Positions 1 through 10,769 of a DNA stretch of 64,000 nt are shown here, one piece after another. The notes beneath the pieces are model-generated. The model did no database searches, was not told where the DNA came from, and saw nothing but the letters and a program-made list of their open reading frames with translations. The position numbers were made by a program, and so were the translations under genes. How positions within the stretch are numbered: the stretch's first letter is position 1; every line of letters begins with the position of its first letter. The stretch is from Topomyia yanbarensis (lineage: Eukaryota > Arthropoda > Insecta > Diptera > Culicidae). Where the stretch lies: the NCBI RefSeq assembly GCF_030247195.1, contig NC_080672.1, positions 89,166,113 through 89,230,112 of the forward strand, read 5' to 3'.

Positions 1-524
1 CGGTGTACCGTCTCAAGCGCTGTCTCATGAGGCAAATTCGCTCGAACCGCGCTCTAGGTCCAATGCGATGCGAAAAATATAACTGTGCGTACATTAAATT
101 TCTATGCGCTTGCTATATGGTCGCGTTCAAAAAAATTCTCATGTTTTGTGATACCTCTCCTGCTCTTGGAAAAAACATGCAGCACAAAACTGTTTGCTGC
201 GATCTCTCTGTCGCATTTGCGGACGCATGAGTAGTTGGGAAGACTGGTTTGAATTAGGGTTGTGGTACCGGTAATACCGGTACCGAAAATCCCGGGAATT
301 TCGACCCATTTTTGGTACCCTAATACCGGTACTGAACAAAAGCCAGTACCGGTATTTTCGGTACCATACAATTTTTTTATGAAAAATATGTGGACTCTCT
401 AGCGGGACCTGTTTCAAAATATCGGTCTGCAAGATGACTTATAATTATATTAATTACCTTCTATAAGTTAAACATTACTAGCTCCGTTGTACTAAACAGT
501 ATGTTTAAATTCCTGCTTTATTTT

Positions 525-689
525 TTTTTATTTCGTTTATAGAGGTTTTAACCTTAAGGTCATTCGCCTCTTCGGATTAGAAAAATCTCTTATGAAAAAT
601 TTCTAACCCTATGTGCGGGGTCGGGACTCGAACCCAAGTGCGCTGCGTACAAGGCAATCGATTTACCAACTACGCTACGCCCACCTCCT
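525..689 (-). mobile_element. tRNA-derived SINE, Feilai-like, copy 1
   Basis: On the minus strand this has the layout of a Pol III SINE: a tRNA-like head with an A box (TAGCGTAGTTGG) and a B box close to GGTTCGAGTCC, then a tRNA-unrelated body ending in an AT-rich tail. It is flanked by a perfect 15-bp target duplication, ttcctgctttatttt, at 510-524 and 690-704, as expected for LINE-assisted insertion. It sits inside the hAT-like element and is therefore younger. Two related copies are at 22836-22987 and 28155-28313. The resemblance to the mosquito Feilai family is from memory of the family type and was not verified by alignment. Confidence 0.85.
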
Positions 690-859
690 TTCCTGCTTTA
701 TTTTGTCGAAATTAAATTTAAACGATTTTGTACTAATTTTCAATATATTCACATCTAGCGTAAGAGACGTAAAAATTTGCCTTGAATTTTTTTATTAACG
801 ACATTCTGATAGGTTTCATTATTCACTGGGTGGCGCGTAATAAGACTATGGTCTAAGTC

Positions 860-1177
860 ATGTCTTTGGTTTGCTCTTTAACCTTTATTTATAAAATAAC
901 GAACAGCGATTTAGTAGCTAACAATTTTAGAATTGGCGAACTACTCCAAATGGAGCGATGTGTAATTATTGGTGATCGGGAAATTCAGCAAAACTCCATA
1001 GTTTACAGGAAAGCAAGAAGCCTTGGTATGCAGGTCGAAACCAATTTACAGAAAATCAAGAGAGGAACTGCGAATAACCTGCTCGGATTTACTGCCATTC
1101 TCGCTTTGATTTACTGTGTTTATTGCATTTACCATCTGTTGAAGTCGACAAAAGTCGCACCGCTTGGCAATTATTAA
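860..1177 (+). CDS. Unrecognised ORF with C-terminal hydrophobic segment inside hAT-like element
   Basis: A 105-codon open frame of unknown function. Residues about 74-95 (start LLGFTAILALIYCVYCIYH) form one hydrophobic stretch long enough for a membrane helix, followed by a short basic tail, so a translated product would resemble a tail-anchored protein. The middle (MERCVIIGDREIQQNS) is ordinary soluble-looking sequence. An acaattttag string just before position 932 resembles a splice acceptor, and an aataaa polyadenylation-like signal lies at about 1201, so this could be a terminal host exon captured by the transposon. It may equally be a chance frame. I recognise no homologue. Confidence 0.3.
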   Translation: MSLVCSLTFIYKITNSDLVANNFRIGELLQMERCVIIGDREIQQNSIVYRKARSLGMQVETNLQKIKRGTANNLLGFTAILALIYCVYCIYHLLKSTKVAPLGNY

Positions 1178-1485
1178 TTTCAAAGTGGCCTAGATTTTGA
1201 AATAAAAGAAGGTGCCGCATACGAAAAATATTTTGTGTTGAAATGAGTCATGCCATTCCGAATCAATTGAAAACAATAAACATACTTTTTTGATCAGCAC
1301 AAATCAATCATCTGAGAATAAGGTCATCAATTTGAGCATTCAATTTCACTTTGCAGCTTATTTCGAATATTTAAAATATTCGAGTACCGGTACTTTACCG
1401 GTACTACCGGTACTGAGGGCTTCAGTACCGTAGTACCGGTTCTGGCCAAAAAGGGTCGGTACTGCGAAGCCTAGTTTGAATCGGA

Positions 1486-2271
1486 GTTTTCTATGTGATC
1501 GACCTCCACAACCCGTAACTCCGGTGCTGGAAGTCGGATGGAGATGGAATTTAATATCAGTTTCTGGGGACGCAACACCTTTCATTTGAGACTAAGTTGA
1601 GCAAATCTAGCCATTTTCGAGAAACCAATATAACCGTTATTCTGACGTTGGATGCTTCCGGATCCGTCGATGGTGTTGGGGACCTAGATCTACAAATTCA
1701 ACAGTTGTGTTTACATTTTGGAAAAAAAATCACCTTTTTACATTCATCGCAGAATTCGTTAGAATCGGGATTTGCTGCGTGATCGTACGTATCACCCTGT
1801 AATTCAGGAACCAGAACTCGGATCCACACAAAATTCAACAGCAGCTGATGGACCTTTCATTTAAAATTAAGTTTGTCAAAATCGGTTCAGAAAATTCCGA
1901 GAAACCGATTTGGAAAAATCAACAAATTTTGTTTTGTAACCATACTTTTCAACTCGTAATTCGGAATAAGATGTCGGTTGAAAATGAAATTCAATAGCAA
2001 CCTATAGGAATATTATACCTTTCATTTGAATCTTAGTTTGTAAAAATCGGTTCAGCCATCTCCGAGTAACCGATGTGGACATTTTGTTAACAAATCCGCA
2101 CATACACACACATACATACACACATACACATACACACATACATACACACAGATATTTTGCGATCTCGGCGAACTGAGTCGAATGTTATATTAGACTCGGC
2201 CCTCCGGGCCTCGGTTAGAAAGCCGGTTTTTGGAGCAATTGCATAACCTTTCTATATAAGAAAGGCAAAGA
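1486..2271 (+). repeat. Hairpin/CA-tail interspersed repeat, copy 1
   Basis: The copy contains several diverged modules of roughly 150 bases. Each has an 'aactccgg..gaagtcgg' segment, then 'acctttcatttga', then 'aaaatcggttcagccatctc'. They are followed by an impure CA microsatellite (about 2100-2150), a conserved block with 'gatctcggcgaactgagtcg' and 'ggccctccgggcc', and a terminal hairpin, cctttctatataagaaagg. The same order recurs at 2526-3469 and, inverted, at 38333-38852. It is noncoding and I cannot place it in a named family. A terminal hairpin recalls Helitrons, but no other Helitron hallmark was seen. Confidence 0.7.
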
Positions 2272-2525
2272 ATAATATTTAATTAGCTTAATAAGCATGA
2301 GTTCAATGTTATCTTCATGTGATTATAATTTGCAAAGGTTGGTGGAATGCGTTTGAACGTGTAGGGAATGGGGGTTTAGTAGAGTGGGTGTGGAGGATGC
2401 GTCAGAAATCCTTCATCTTATTCCGGTATACGGGATGGATGAAGGAAATGCGGGCGTGAGGGTGGTCCAAGGGGAGGGGAGTGATGAAGGAGGGAGGTGT
2501 AAGGGCAAGACGGGGGGGGGGGGGC
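2272..2525. other. Unassigned purine-rich stretch
   Basis: This spacer lies between two hairpin/CA-tail repeats. It is strongly strand-biased toward G and A from about 2335 and ends in an uninterrupted run of G near 2511-2524. No gene is seen. Its complement resembles in composition the pyrimidine-rich block at 38945-39235, which also adjoins this repeat family. Confidence 0.4.
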
Positions 2526-3469
2526 GGCGACGCAATACTCAACTGCATATTTTGCCTTCCATTTGAGACTTGGTTTGAGAAAATCGGTTCAGTCATCACC
2601 GAAGAACCGATGTGACTTTAATTGTGGAATATGCCCGGAATTCCGGACTTCCGGAATCGTCGATAGTGGACAATATATTCAAGGAATGTTTGATTGGCAA
2701 TCAGTGATCTAGATCTACGATTAGAAGTAATTTGGTGATCATTTCAATAGTTTTTAGCCTCTGAGGTATTACGATTGTACCGATTTATATGGGAAATTCC
2801 AGTGTATCCTTACTAACACCCCTGTAACTCCGGAAGCAAGAGTCAGAATCGAATGTAATTCAGCAGCAGTCAATGGCATTACTGTATCTTTCATTTGAAA
2901 TTAAGTTCGTAAAAATCGGTAGAGAATTCGTTGTGGAATGGGTGTGATATTAGCTTAGGAACTTGGCGGGTTCCCCGAGAGCGTCATGAACCGTCATAGG
3001 TGGCCAATGTGGTCAAAGCTGCTTTGATTGATCATTAGTGATCCAGACCCGCAAACTAGAGTAATGTTACATCAATTTTAATATGTTTTACATCATTTGA
3101 ACATTATGGTGGTACCAGTTTATAAGGGAATTTGCTGTGCGACCGCACTCTTCAACCCGTAACTCCGGAACCGGAAGTCGGATCAACTAAAAATTCAATA
3201 GCAGCTTATGGGAGCGTTATACCTTTCAGATGAAACTAAGTTTGCGAAAATCGGTTCAGCCATCTCTGAGAAAATTGTGTGAGTTTAAATGACACACACA
3301 CACATACACACACACACATACATACACACACACACACAGACATTTGCCGATCTCGACGAACTGAATCGAATGGTGTATGATACTCGGCCCTCCGGGCCTC
3401 GGTTAAAAAGTCGATTTTTACAGTGATTGCATAGCCTTTCTTTATATGAGAAAGGCAAAAACAAAAAAA
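2526..3469 (+). repeat. Hairpin/CA-tail interspersed repeat, copy 2
   Basis: This copy has the same order of parts as the one at 1486-2271. Diverged 'cctttcatttga' and 'aaaatcggttcagccatct' modules occur near 2560, 2890 and 3220, followed by a CA tract (about 3287-3340), the 'gatctcgacgaactgaatcg' and 'ggccctccgggcc' block, and a terminal hairpin cctttctttatatgagaaagg-type stem with 'caaaa' after it. The reading frame through the CA tract is a microsatellite artefact. Confidence 0.7.
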
Positions 3470-3477
3470 AATTCAGC

Positions 3478-4150
3478 GAATTCAATATAACACGCTGGAT
3501 GCATATCTCCGGCCTATTGGGCTCGTGGATAGTGGTATCTGTGCTTGTGGCGACGGCTATCACGACATCGAGCACAATGTCAGGGCGTGCACTGAGTACA
3601 GCTTCCGCCAGGCCTTAGCTAACGGATACACTTTGGGCCCATGGAAGACCACCTAACGTCTTGGTTCGAGATCTTATAGCAACACGCGATCGCCACTATA
3701 CGTCCCTCATTTATTTCTTACTAAAATCAACTAGCGTAAGAGTTTAGTCCCTCTCTTTTTCTTTTTCTTGTTCTCAGAAGTCTTTTGTACTACTTTTGTG
3801 GCGCCGACTCGCATTAGAGTGCTACTACGTGATTGTCCTCATTCTCAGCACTGTGCTTGCATAAATCAAAATTGGAGCCGAACCGACCTGAAGATCTGAC
3901 CCAATTTGGAGGATTTCCCAGGGGTCCAACGAGAACCACCCGACATCCGCTGCGGGCAGTCTTGGCAGTACAAGCCTATCATAGCCATTAACGATCTGCC
4001 ATAAACTGCACGTTTGATTCTTCTCTTTTCTGTCATCGTTGTCCACCTTCTCTTCCCTGTATCCGATATTGCTGTAACTGCGAAGAATTGACCCTCTGAG
4101 TTTCTGTTTCAATGTCGTTGCGGCTGTGGTCCACTGGGAGGTTGATAACA
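3478..4150 (+). pseudogene. I-clade LINE, C-terminal Cys/His end and 3' UTR remnant
   Basis: Translation near 3490-3600 gives a segment reading GSWIVVSVLVATAI in one frame. In the correct shifted frame it gives CGDGYHDIEHN followed by a cysteine, which matches the Cys-His zinc-binding tail that ends ORF2 of I-type LINEs. A related tail, CVCGGYQDIEHIVW, is seen on the minus strand near 57980. The sequence after it (3720-4150) has no reading frame and is probably the 3' UTR. The RT and RNase H portions are absent, so this is a 5'-truncated or eroded copy directly abutting the hairpin repeat upstream. Confidence 0.55.
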
Positions 4151-4666
4151 GTCTATTATTATCTTTCTCTGGACAAAAACCAGACTAGAGGCCGTGTGGC
4201 ATCTGGCGGGTTGAAGGTTGAAAAATTGATCCGCGAGGTTCCTGCTCTCATGTCGTAAGAGGCGACTGAAAACAGGAGTTCTCAAATCAAGGTGTTCCTT
4301 CGTGCCGAGGACTGAGTTGCTGACAGAACTAAAATATGCCAGGCGCGCATGGAGTATCGTGGGTCTTACCCTTGCTGTGGTACGCGTATCTCTGATATAG
4401 TGGACATTTATTTCTTCACAAGTCGTGGGATCAAACTGATGGGCATGTCTCTAATACCCATTTAGAGGCTCGCTATGGGCGACTCCAACATGTTTGGTAT
4501 CTTCTAGTTGCTGTACACCAAGTGCTTATGATGAAACGTGTAGTGCTGCGATAAGGTATGGTTAGAGTAGCACAAATAAATTTTCAGCATAAATGTACAG
4601 CAACTATAAATCTATCCCGGCTTTTGAAGGAAGGAAAAGATTCCATAGCTTTAGAACCGTATTTCA

Positions 4667-5200
4667 ATGAAAAAAAAAACTTATATTGGAAAGCTATTTA
4701 ACCCCGTGTTCGTAGCTTTCAACAAAAATGGCATGACAAATCTACATGAAATGCCTCGTGCATGTAATCTTGTGAATAGTGCTATTAACACATGTCTTAT
4801 ATCCAACCTTACAAATCGCGATATTTGTGCTGTCACGATCAATATGGCCGTTGATAACACAAACAGGAAATACGTCTATTGTTCAGCATATTTGCCACAT
4901 AATGAACCATCACCTTCTGATGATTTCAAAAGAGTTGTATCATACTGGGTTTCTCTACATAATTGGCAGTGATGCAAATGTCCACCATATATTTTGGGGC
5001 AACTCAGATATCAATTTGAAAGGCACCGAATTGGTGAAATACTTAAGTAGTATAAATCTGCACACACTTAATGTATGAAATCGCCCAACTTTTGCTGGTA
5101 AGGAAACAGTATTAGATGTAACTCTTTTTTCTGATGGTATTACGCATGAGTTGGCAAACTGACTCGTACCAAACGAGCTCGAACCGTCGTTATGTTTGAT
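4667..5200 (+). pseudogene. LINE endonuclease domain (Loa/R1-type)
   Basis: Two overlapping frames together cover the second half of an EEP-type endonuclease. One frame gives NLVNSAINTCLISNLTNRDI and YVYCSAYLPHNEPSPSDDF. After a shift near 4960 the other gives GSDANVHHIFWGNSDINLKG and LNVxNRPTF. The GSDxNxHH..WG string is the conserved aspartate-asparagine motif of LINE endonucleases. A frameshift near 4965 and a stop at about 5076-5078 break it. The intact enzyme nicks target DNA to prime reverse transcription; this copy cannot. Confidence 0.75.
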
Positions 5201-5309
5201 TCTGAGCTATTGTTCCGTATAAGTCTCCGAGAAACGATAGAATCATTCCAGTTCTACTTCAAAGAGGATATGAACACTTCAAGCATATTTTGAAAAAAAA
5301 AGTTCTTAC

Positions 5310-5971
5310 TTTTAGACTTGCAACAGGATTAATTCCAAAGGTGGCCGAGTCAGTTTACTACCACCTCATTACACAATGCTGTCTACAACATTGAAAAAGT
5401 TTTTTCGCATAAGCGATTAAGTTTACAAACTTTTCTGGATATTGAAGGTGCTTTTGGAAATGTGTCTTTCGAATCCACTTTGGAAGCAACACGAGGTCAT
5501 GGAGTATCTTCATATATCACGAACTGAATATACGCAATGCTTAGCAACCGACTTCTGTACTGATCGTTAAGGCAAGTACAGATAAGGAAGCTGAGTGTCT
5601 TTGGATGTCCTCAAGGTGGTTGTGCTGTCGCCCTCAGTATGGAACCTTGTCGCTGACGGGTTTTTGAGGAAACTTAATGAGCATGGGTTTCCGAGATTTG
5701 CATTCAACGGGGGATGTGCGGTAAAAGAATCTATTTTAACTCTGACAGTCAGGCTGCCCTGAAAGCACATTGTTCGACAGGTTTGAGATCGAAATTAGTA
5801 AGCGCATGTCGAACTCAAATCGAAGAACTTAGCATTTCAAAGGCTATCTACCTTCTATGGGTACTCGGTCGTTCCGATCTTACTGGAACCAGTTCTACCA
5901 CTGTCGCTAAGTTGGATGAAGCGCAATATTCGATCTTGGGCTGCATCCGAACATGTCAACCATTGGCGTAG
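5310..5971 (+). pseudogene. LINE reverse transcriptase and RNase H remnants (Loa/R1-type)
   Basis: Fragments in alternating frames recall RT motifs: a TALHNAVYNIEK-like stretch near 5370, FLDIEGAFGNVSFES (motif A region) near 5430, and FGCPQGG (motif B region) near 5600. From about 5714 the frame reads IYFNSDSQAALKAH, the conserved RNase H 'SDSQAALKA' motif. The catalytic YADD box of RT is not seen intact, because the sequence jumps from motif B to RNase H around 5690. A later stretch to 6235 (YSCDLCESNYETSYHL) is the Cys/His tail. Confidence 0.7.
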
Positions 5972-6499
5972 CTGGCGATCTTGCTTTCAAACAATTTTTT
6001 TTACCAGACGTGAGTCCGAAAATGTCAAAGAATTTGCTAAATTTTTCCAAGCAAAATTGTAGTATTCCAGTCAGGGCATTGACTTCACATTGCAAACTCA
6101 ATTATCTCATGGATACTATTCAACGTGCTGAGTGTTATTCGTGTGATCTGTGTGAATCCAATTACGAAACTTCATATCATTTGATATCCGGATTTTTGGT
6201 TGTCCATCCAAACTCAAGGATATGCTATTGTTTTTTAACCCAATGTGATAAAGAGCTGTAATTTAAGCTGTATTTGAGTGACAATATCTCCTCGGGGGTG
6301 TTGATATATACGTGCATCGAGAAGTGTCTTTTCTTTCCTTGGAAGTGAAGAATACTTTCTTATTGTCTATGTTCTCTTGGGGTTAGTTTCCTTATTATAT
6401 TCCTTATACCACTTCCTCAATTCTTTCCATTAGGAAATAATGGAAAGTAAAGCACATATCTCCGATCAACATGGGGACTGTGTTCTTTGAGCCAATAAA

Positions 6500-7250
6500 A
6501 ATACTGATTCGAAAAGCGTTACAATATGAGATAATATGAGAAGCAAAAAATATCAATACAAAGCTCTAGAGCAAAAACCAAAGCCCGGAAGTAATATAAC
6601 CGGATTTCGAAACTATTGTCTTCGTGTATTTTACTGGATGATGAAACGTATGTGAAAGAGGATTCCAGGATGGTTCCAAAACCGCAATTGTATACGAAGG
6701 TTATTGGTAAAGATATAGCTGACCTCAAGAAGTCGATCCTGGTTGAACAAACTGGACAAAAAGTTCTTGTGTGGCGGGCAATTTGTTCGTGTGGTTTAAA
6801 TTCAAATGCTGATATTTACCGCACTGAGTGTTTGTAAAAAAGGATGCTTCCGTTACACGAGAAGCACAATATTTCACCATTGTTTTGGCCTGATTTGGCA
6901 TCAGCACATTATACCAAAATCATTTTTAAATGGATACATGGGAATAAGGTTGGTTTTGTTGAGAAAGATATCAATCCGCTAAATTGTCTACAGCTTCATC
7001 CTATTGAACGATACTGGGCTATCGTGAAACGTGTCTTCAATAAGAATGGTAAAGTAGTTGAGACCATGACAGAGTTAAAAAAATATGGAAAAGCGTCAAA
7101 AAAATGCGATGACACCACTGTCCAAAACCTTATGAAAGGGTTCAAATCTGAAGCCAGAGAATTCGCTGAATGTTTTTTTTTCTGTTTGAATTCGTTACTC
7201 ATATTAAAGTAAAACTTTAAATACATAATAAAACTGTTTGTTTTATGTGA
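6500..7250 (+). mobile_element. ITmD37E mariner-like element remnant
   Basis: The region holds most of the catalytic domain of a Tc1/mariner-superfamily transposase followed by an AT-rich tail. The N-terminal DNA-binding part is lost or too diverged to see. I could not find convincing terminal inverted repeats or a TA duplication, so the stated limits are approximate. It directly follows the 3' UTR of the Loa-type LINE. Confidence 0.65.
6616..7212 (+). pseudogene. DD37E transposase (ITmD37E), one nonsense codon
   Basis: Two same-frame segments are separated by a single TAA at 6835-6837. The first holds LLDDETYVKED, with the first catalytic Asp. The second holds FWPDLASAHY, with the second Asp, and LHPIERYW, with the catalytic Glu. 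Counting residues between the second Asp and the Glu gives exactly 37, the signature of the ITmD37E group known from mosquitoes. The enzyme would cut and paste DNA at TA sites. Upstream of 6616, fragments resembling the linker can be read in other frames, so the gene is also damaged on its 5' side. The downstream part to 7212 ends in a low-complexity Phe-rich tail. Confidence 0.85.
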
Positions 7251-7260
7251 CTAAAAGAAA

Positions 7261-10200
7261 CATGTATATATCTAATTTTCGATACAGTCCTTACTCAGTC
7301 AGTGCTTTTTCATGTTGTAACGACATTTAATTAGTTTTCCCAGCGATTTAACCTTTTGTCTTCTACACGCAGGAGTCAGAATATTTTGGTAGTAAATGCG
7401 AACCACCTGAGTCTGCGGTATGCCCGGACAAGCGTAAAATCTCTTATTGACTATGCTGTCCGAACCGTCAGTCAGCGCTGACCATTCTTTCCAACAATAG
7501 CTGTTTCGAAGCAATAAGCCTTGGTCTACTGAGCTACATAAATAAGTTCACTCTAAATCCATCGTAATAAATATCATTACAAACTACAACTTCGTTTTCA
7601 GCTCCATTTAAACCAATCTATTGAAGCGTATCAATCATGCATTATTAGCAAGAATAGTAAGAAGAATGAGGTACGATCCCAATAAAATCTCTACCATCAT
7701 GCTCAGCATCCGATTTGCTATTTGCTGTTTGTTCAACCGGAAAACTGTGAATCGCATATTTATCTTTCCGGAAAAAAGCTCTTCAAAAACCCATCAAGCT
7801 CGAGTGTTTGTCTTAGTACATCTTTCCAGGGAGGAACATCCCTGATATATGCTCTTTCCGATTGTTCAACATCACACACACACACACGCACACACACACA
7901 ATCAACCGGAGACCGGCAAAGAAAGGCAAACCAAACGTAAAATCGAATGCACACAAAACTTCGGGCTATCTTGTCTGCAGCTAGGGGATCTTCCTTCCGG
8001 TTCCTCACGCCAGTGTGAACAATTTTTGCATCCCGAAGAATGATTTGAGATGTTTTTTTGCTTCTTCCCTGCTCACCCGACCGTACTGACCGGTTTTGTA
8101 TGTATGTCGGTAGGGCAGCAGCCAGCAACGAACCACGTAAGATGCAGAGAAAACTTTCATCCTGTGGCGAGCCCTGCGGTTAGCCCCGATTTCCGGTTTT
8201 GATATTTTCCTCCGCTCCCCGCCACTTTTTCCAAATGGAAATTCTGCCAGGAAAATTGTTCCGGAGATACTGAGGTTTACTTTATCGCTTCTGGTGCTGC
8301 CGGTTGCGTCCTGTTGGCGTAAGGAAGTGAGAACAAATTTCTGAATTTCGGGGATGTTTATGGTGTTCGTACGGTTTGCAAGTTTTTGACCAAGTTGAGC
8401 AGCATGCAATCTGTCTAGCGGTAAAGCAGAGTAAAAACTTACTACTAGTCAAATTTGTATTAGCTAACCGGGTCGATTAGGTAAGCTCTCCTAGCGCAGC
8501 GCTGCAGAATGGATTATTCGCGAGCGTCAAAAGTTGAGTGCCTTTAAGTGGGCCAACTTTTACCAGAATTCAGCTGTAGCCTGCGAAATGAACACTATGT
8601 TTCAAAGAAAGTAACTATGTTTCGGTAAGAAAGATGGTGTGTACTTTACAGTTCCAAACACAGTTGAGCAAGTTTAATTACTGCTAAAACAAGTGATGGA
8701 AGTTTTCTATTCCAACTGGTGCCTGAAAAGATTTCATTAATGAATACTTAATAAATATCGATTGCAGAAAGGAATACTATTGAAATCTAGGCTATGGATT
8801 CTTGAAGCTCAGTTCCAATTATTAAAAATTTGGAAATGGTTCAACTACGCTTAATATCCCTTGTCATTACTTGAATACCCGATCCACCATTCAAAAAAAA
8901 AATAAACACCATCAACACTGCATCACGTATGCACATTGATTCGACTTTGCTCTACCTACATCAAATATTCCCCATTGACCTGATTTCAAGCAAAAATTAA
9001 AAGTTAAAAATAAAATCACAACGCAATGAAAACAAAAACTGCCGCCTGTTTGGCACGAGTCATGCGAAAGCAGATTCAATCCATTATGCCGCGCATTGCT
9101 GGTGGCAATGCTTTCACCGAGCATCCCATTCGAAATTCACAGTATTTGATTTTGAATTCCGAACTGCACAGTCGGGCCTAATTAGATTTTCCGATTTATC
9201 CAGAAAAAAAATCTCGCCTGAATGCAGTAGCATTAGCATCATCATCATCATCATCAACATCCGCATCATCAACGACAGGTAGCAGTACGTATGTATACAT
9301 ACTGAAAAAAATCCCCCAACCACCCGCACTACTGACTGTTCCAGCACTCATCGCTTTGAACTCCGATCCGTGCCGGACGTTTCCGTCGTTTGGTCGTTTT
9401 CTCCCTTTTGGAGCATCACACTACTGTCGACGACGACGCTACGCTGGTGGGCAGCCCCGGAGTCCTTTGATATTTTAATTCAAAAGAAAATTCAATAAGC
9501 TAGAGAGCCAGTATCTGAAAAAGCAATATCCTTCGGCATGTGTCTTCATTTCATTACCGCACTAGATAGGGTTTTTTTTGTCTGTGTGTGTGTTGCCTCT
9601 ACTCATCCCAACCGACGAAACGTTTGGCTTCTTTGCTTGTGGGAGATACCCCACTCCCCCCCCCTTTCGGTCGGCAACCAGTGAACCGACTGCAGCGTTG
9701 AAAACGTGACTGGTCATAAAAGTTTCCTGAAGTAGGGGGTTTGTGGGGAAAGAGGAAACGAACTGGGATCCGAGATGTGGGAAACTTCTAAAGTAGCTGA
9801 GTCGCATAATTGGAGGTGAAAACTGCGACTGTGTCTTCGAATCGATCTATTTGGTTGTGACAATTAATGAGTCTAGAGTAGATGCCTTGTGGATAACGTC
9901 TACAGTCTAAAATTGAGGTGAAAACTTGACAGAGCTTGTTATGAATGTGTGACCGTGCGCATCCATTAGTAAAATCAAAAACTAGAATTTTAGGGGCCGC
10001 AATAACTTTTAATAACTAGCTGAATTTGGCCTTGATCTTGAACAAAATATTGTACATCACAACTGGGCGAATAAAAAAATGTCGAGGCGCACTAGTACAC
10101 TGAGTGCGCGCTTTTCAGAAAATCAAGCGAAAGCGTGTTTGAACACCAGCGCCTACTCTACTCGTTCAGTGAGCCATTCAGGCGACTTCAGGATGGCCAT

Positions 10201-10380
10201 GGATGTGAATTTTGTCGTCATAAAAATGTTTCTGAAAATTGGAATAGCGAGAAATCAGAAACAAAAATGTTACAAAAAGTTGGAATTAAATGTTTCGTGT
10301 TTCACTCGGCAGTAACTGACAGCAACTTGCCGCCAGTTAGACGATGTATATGAGAGCCCAGAAGGCGGGTTAGGTTGTCT
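7261..10380. other. Noncoding stretch without recognised genes
   Basis: No domain-bearing frame was found on either strand. Open frames here, including a 134-codon minus-strand one at 8005-8409, have no recognisable motif. Simple repeats include an impure CA tract at about 7873-7901, a (CAT)n tract at about 9237-9256, and C- and T-rich patches near 9655. The base composition near 8100-8350 and 9350-9470 is richer in CpG than its surroundings, but I cannot assign a promoter. Confidence 0.5.
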
Positions 10381-10406
10381 GTTTTCAAAGTGATTTCATT
10401 ACATGA

Positions 10407-10694
10407 ATTTCGAATGGGATTCATGTAAACGTGTTCCGCTGTTATCGCTGCTCGGAGTACGGCCATAGAGCTGCCACATGCAAGAAGTCCCCATGCTGTC
10501 CGATTTGCGCCGAAGGGCATGAGCACAAAGAGTGTGTCTCAGATATCCAAAAATGCATTAATTGTCACAATGCAAATGTGACAAGAAATCCTGAAGATCA
10601 AACGCCAACTGATCATGCTTCCTGGAGTTCTGAGTGCCCCCTGTATCAAACTCGACTTAGGAAGTCACGCCGTATTATTGACTACAGTACATAG
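10407..10694 (+). pseudogene. LINE ORF1 C-terminal part with CCHC zinc knuckles
   Basis: The frame shows two close CCHC-type knuckles: CYRCSEYGHRAATC (CX2CX4HX4C) and CPICAEGHEHKEC (CX2CX3HX4C), then a third Cys/His-bearing segment beginning CINCHNANV. Such knuckles end the nucleic-acid-binding ORF1 protein of CR1, jockey and I-type LINEs, which coats the element RNA. The frame is closed by a TGA at 10404-10406, so the N-terminal part is missing or in another frame. The stop at 10694 lies about 75 bp before the ORF2 frame begins. Confidence 0.75.
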
Positions 10695-10769
10695 CAACTA
10701 GCGCAACACGGCGAAGCCGCCCAGTTTTCCGACCGATGTAATCAGCAAGAATCTGCTACCGACGCCCAT

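Larger units (their letters stand above)
255..1473. mobile_element. hAT-like non-autonomous element with TACCGGTA word arrays
   Basis: The element is bracketed by a perfect 8-bp direct repeat, gtttgaat, at 247-254 and 1474-1481. Its ends are TAGGGTTGTGGTACCG on the left and, read inward from the right, TAGGCTTCGCAGTACCG. An 8-bp target duplication with TAGGG-type ends is typical of the hAT superfamily. The first 115 and last 90 bases are crowded with the palindromic word TACCGGTA or ACCGGT, which looks like an array of transposase-binding sites. No transposase is visible. The interior carries a younger SINE (525-689) and an unexplained ORF (860-1177). The target duplication is read directly; the superfamily assignment is inference from end sequence and duplication length. 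Confidence 0.75.
4160..6480 (+). mobile_element. Loa/R1-group LINE, decayed copy
   Basis: A full-order but eroded non-LTR retrotransposon. It has an untranslated 5' segment (about 4160-4660), an AP-endonuclease-like domain (4667-5200), RT fragments (5310-5700), RNase H (5710-5970), a Cys-rich tail (to about 6240) and a 3' UTR with an aataaa near 6496. Domain order with an RNase H behind the RT is known for the I, Loa and related groups. Many frameshifts and stops make it inactive, and the N-terminal half of the RT is missing between 5230 and 5310. A copy of the same endonuclease lies on the minus strand at 31322-31493 and 33199-33300. Confidence 0.7.

Noticed and set aside
1486..3469. Helitron assignment from the terminal hairpin
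   Set aside because: No CTRR end, no TC start and no Rep/helicase sequence were seen.
7849..7940. His/Thr-rich frames in a CA tract
   Set aside because: Microsatellite translation.
8005..8409. 134-codon minus-strand frame
   Set aside because: No recognisable domain, and it lies in simple-sequence-rich noncoding DNA.
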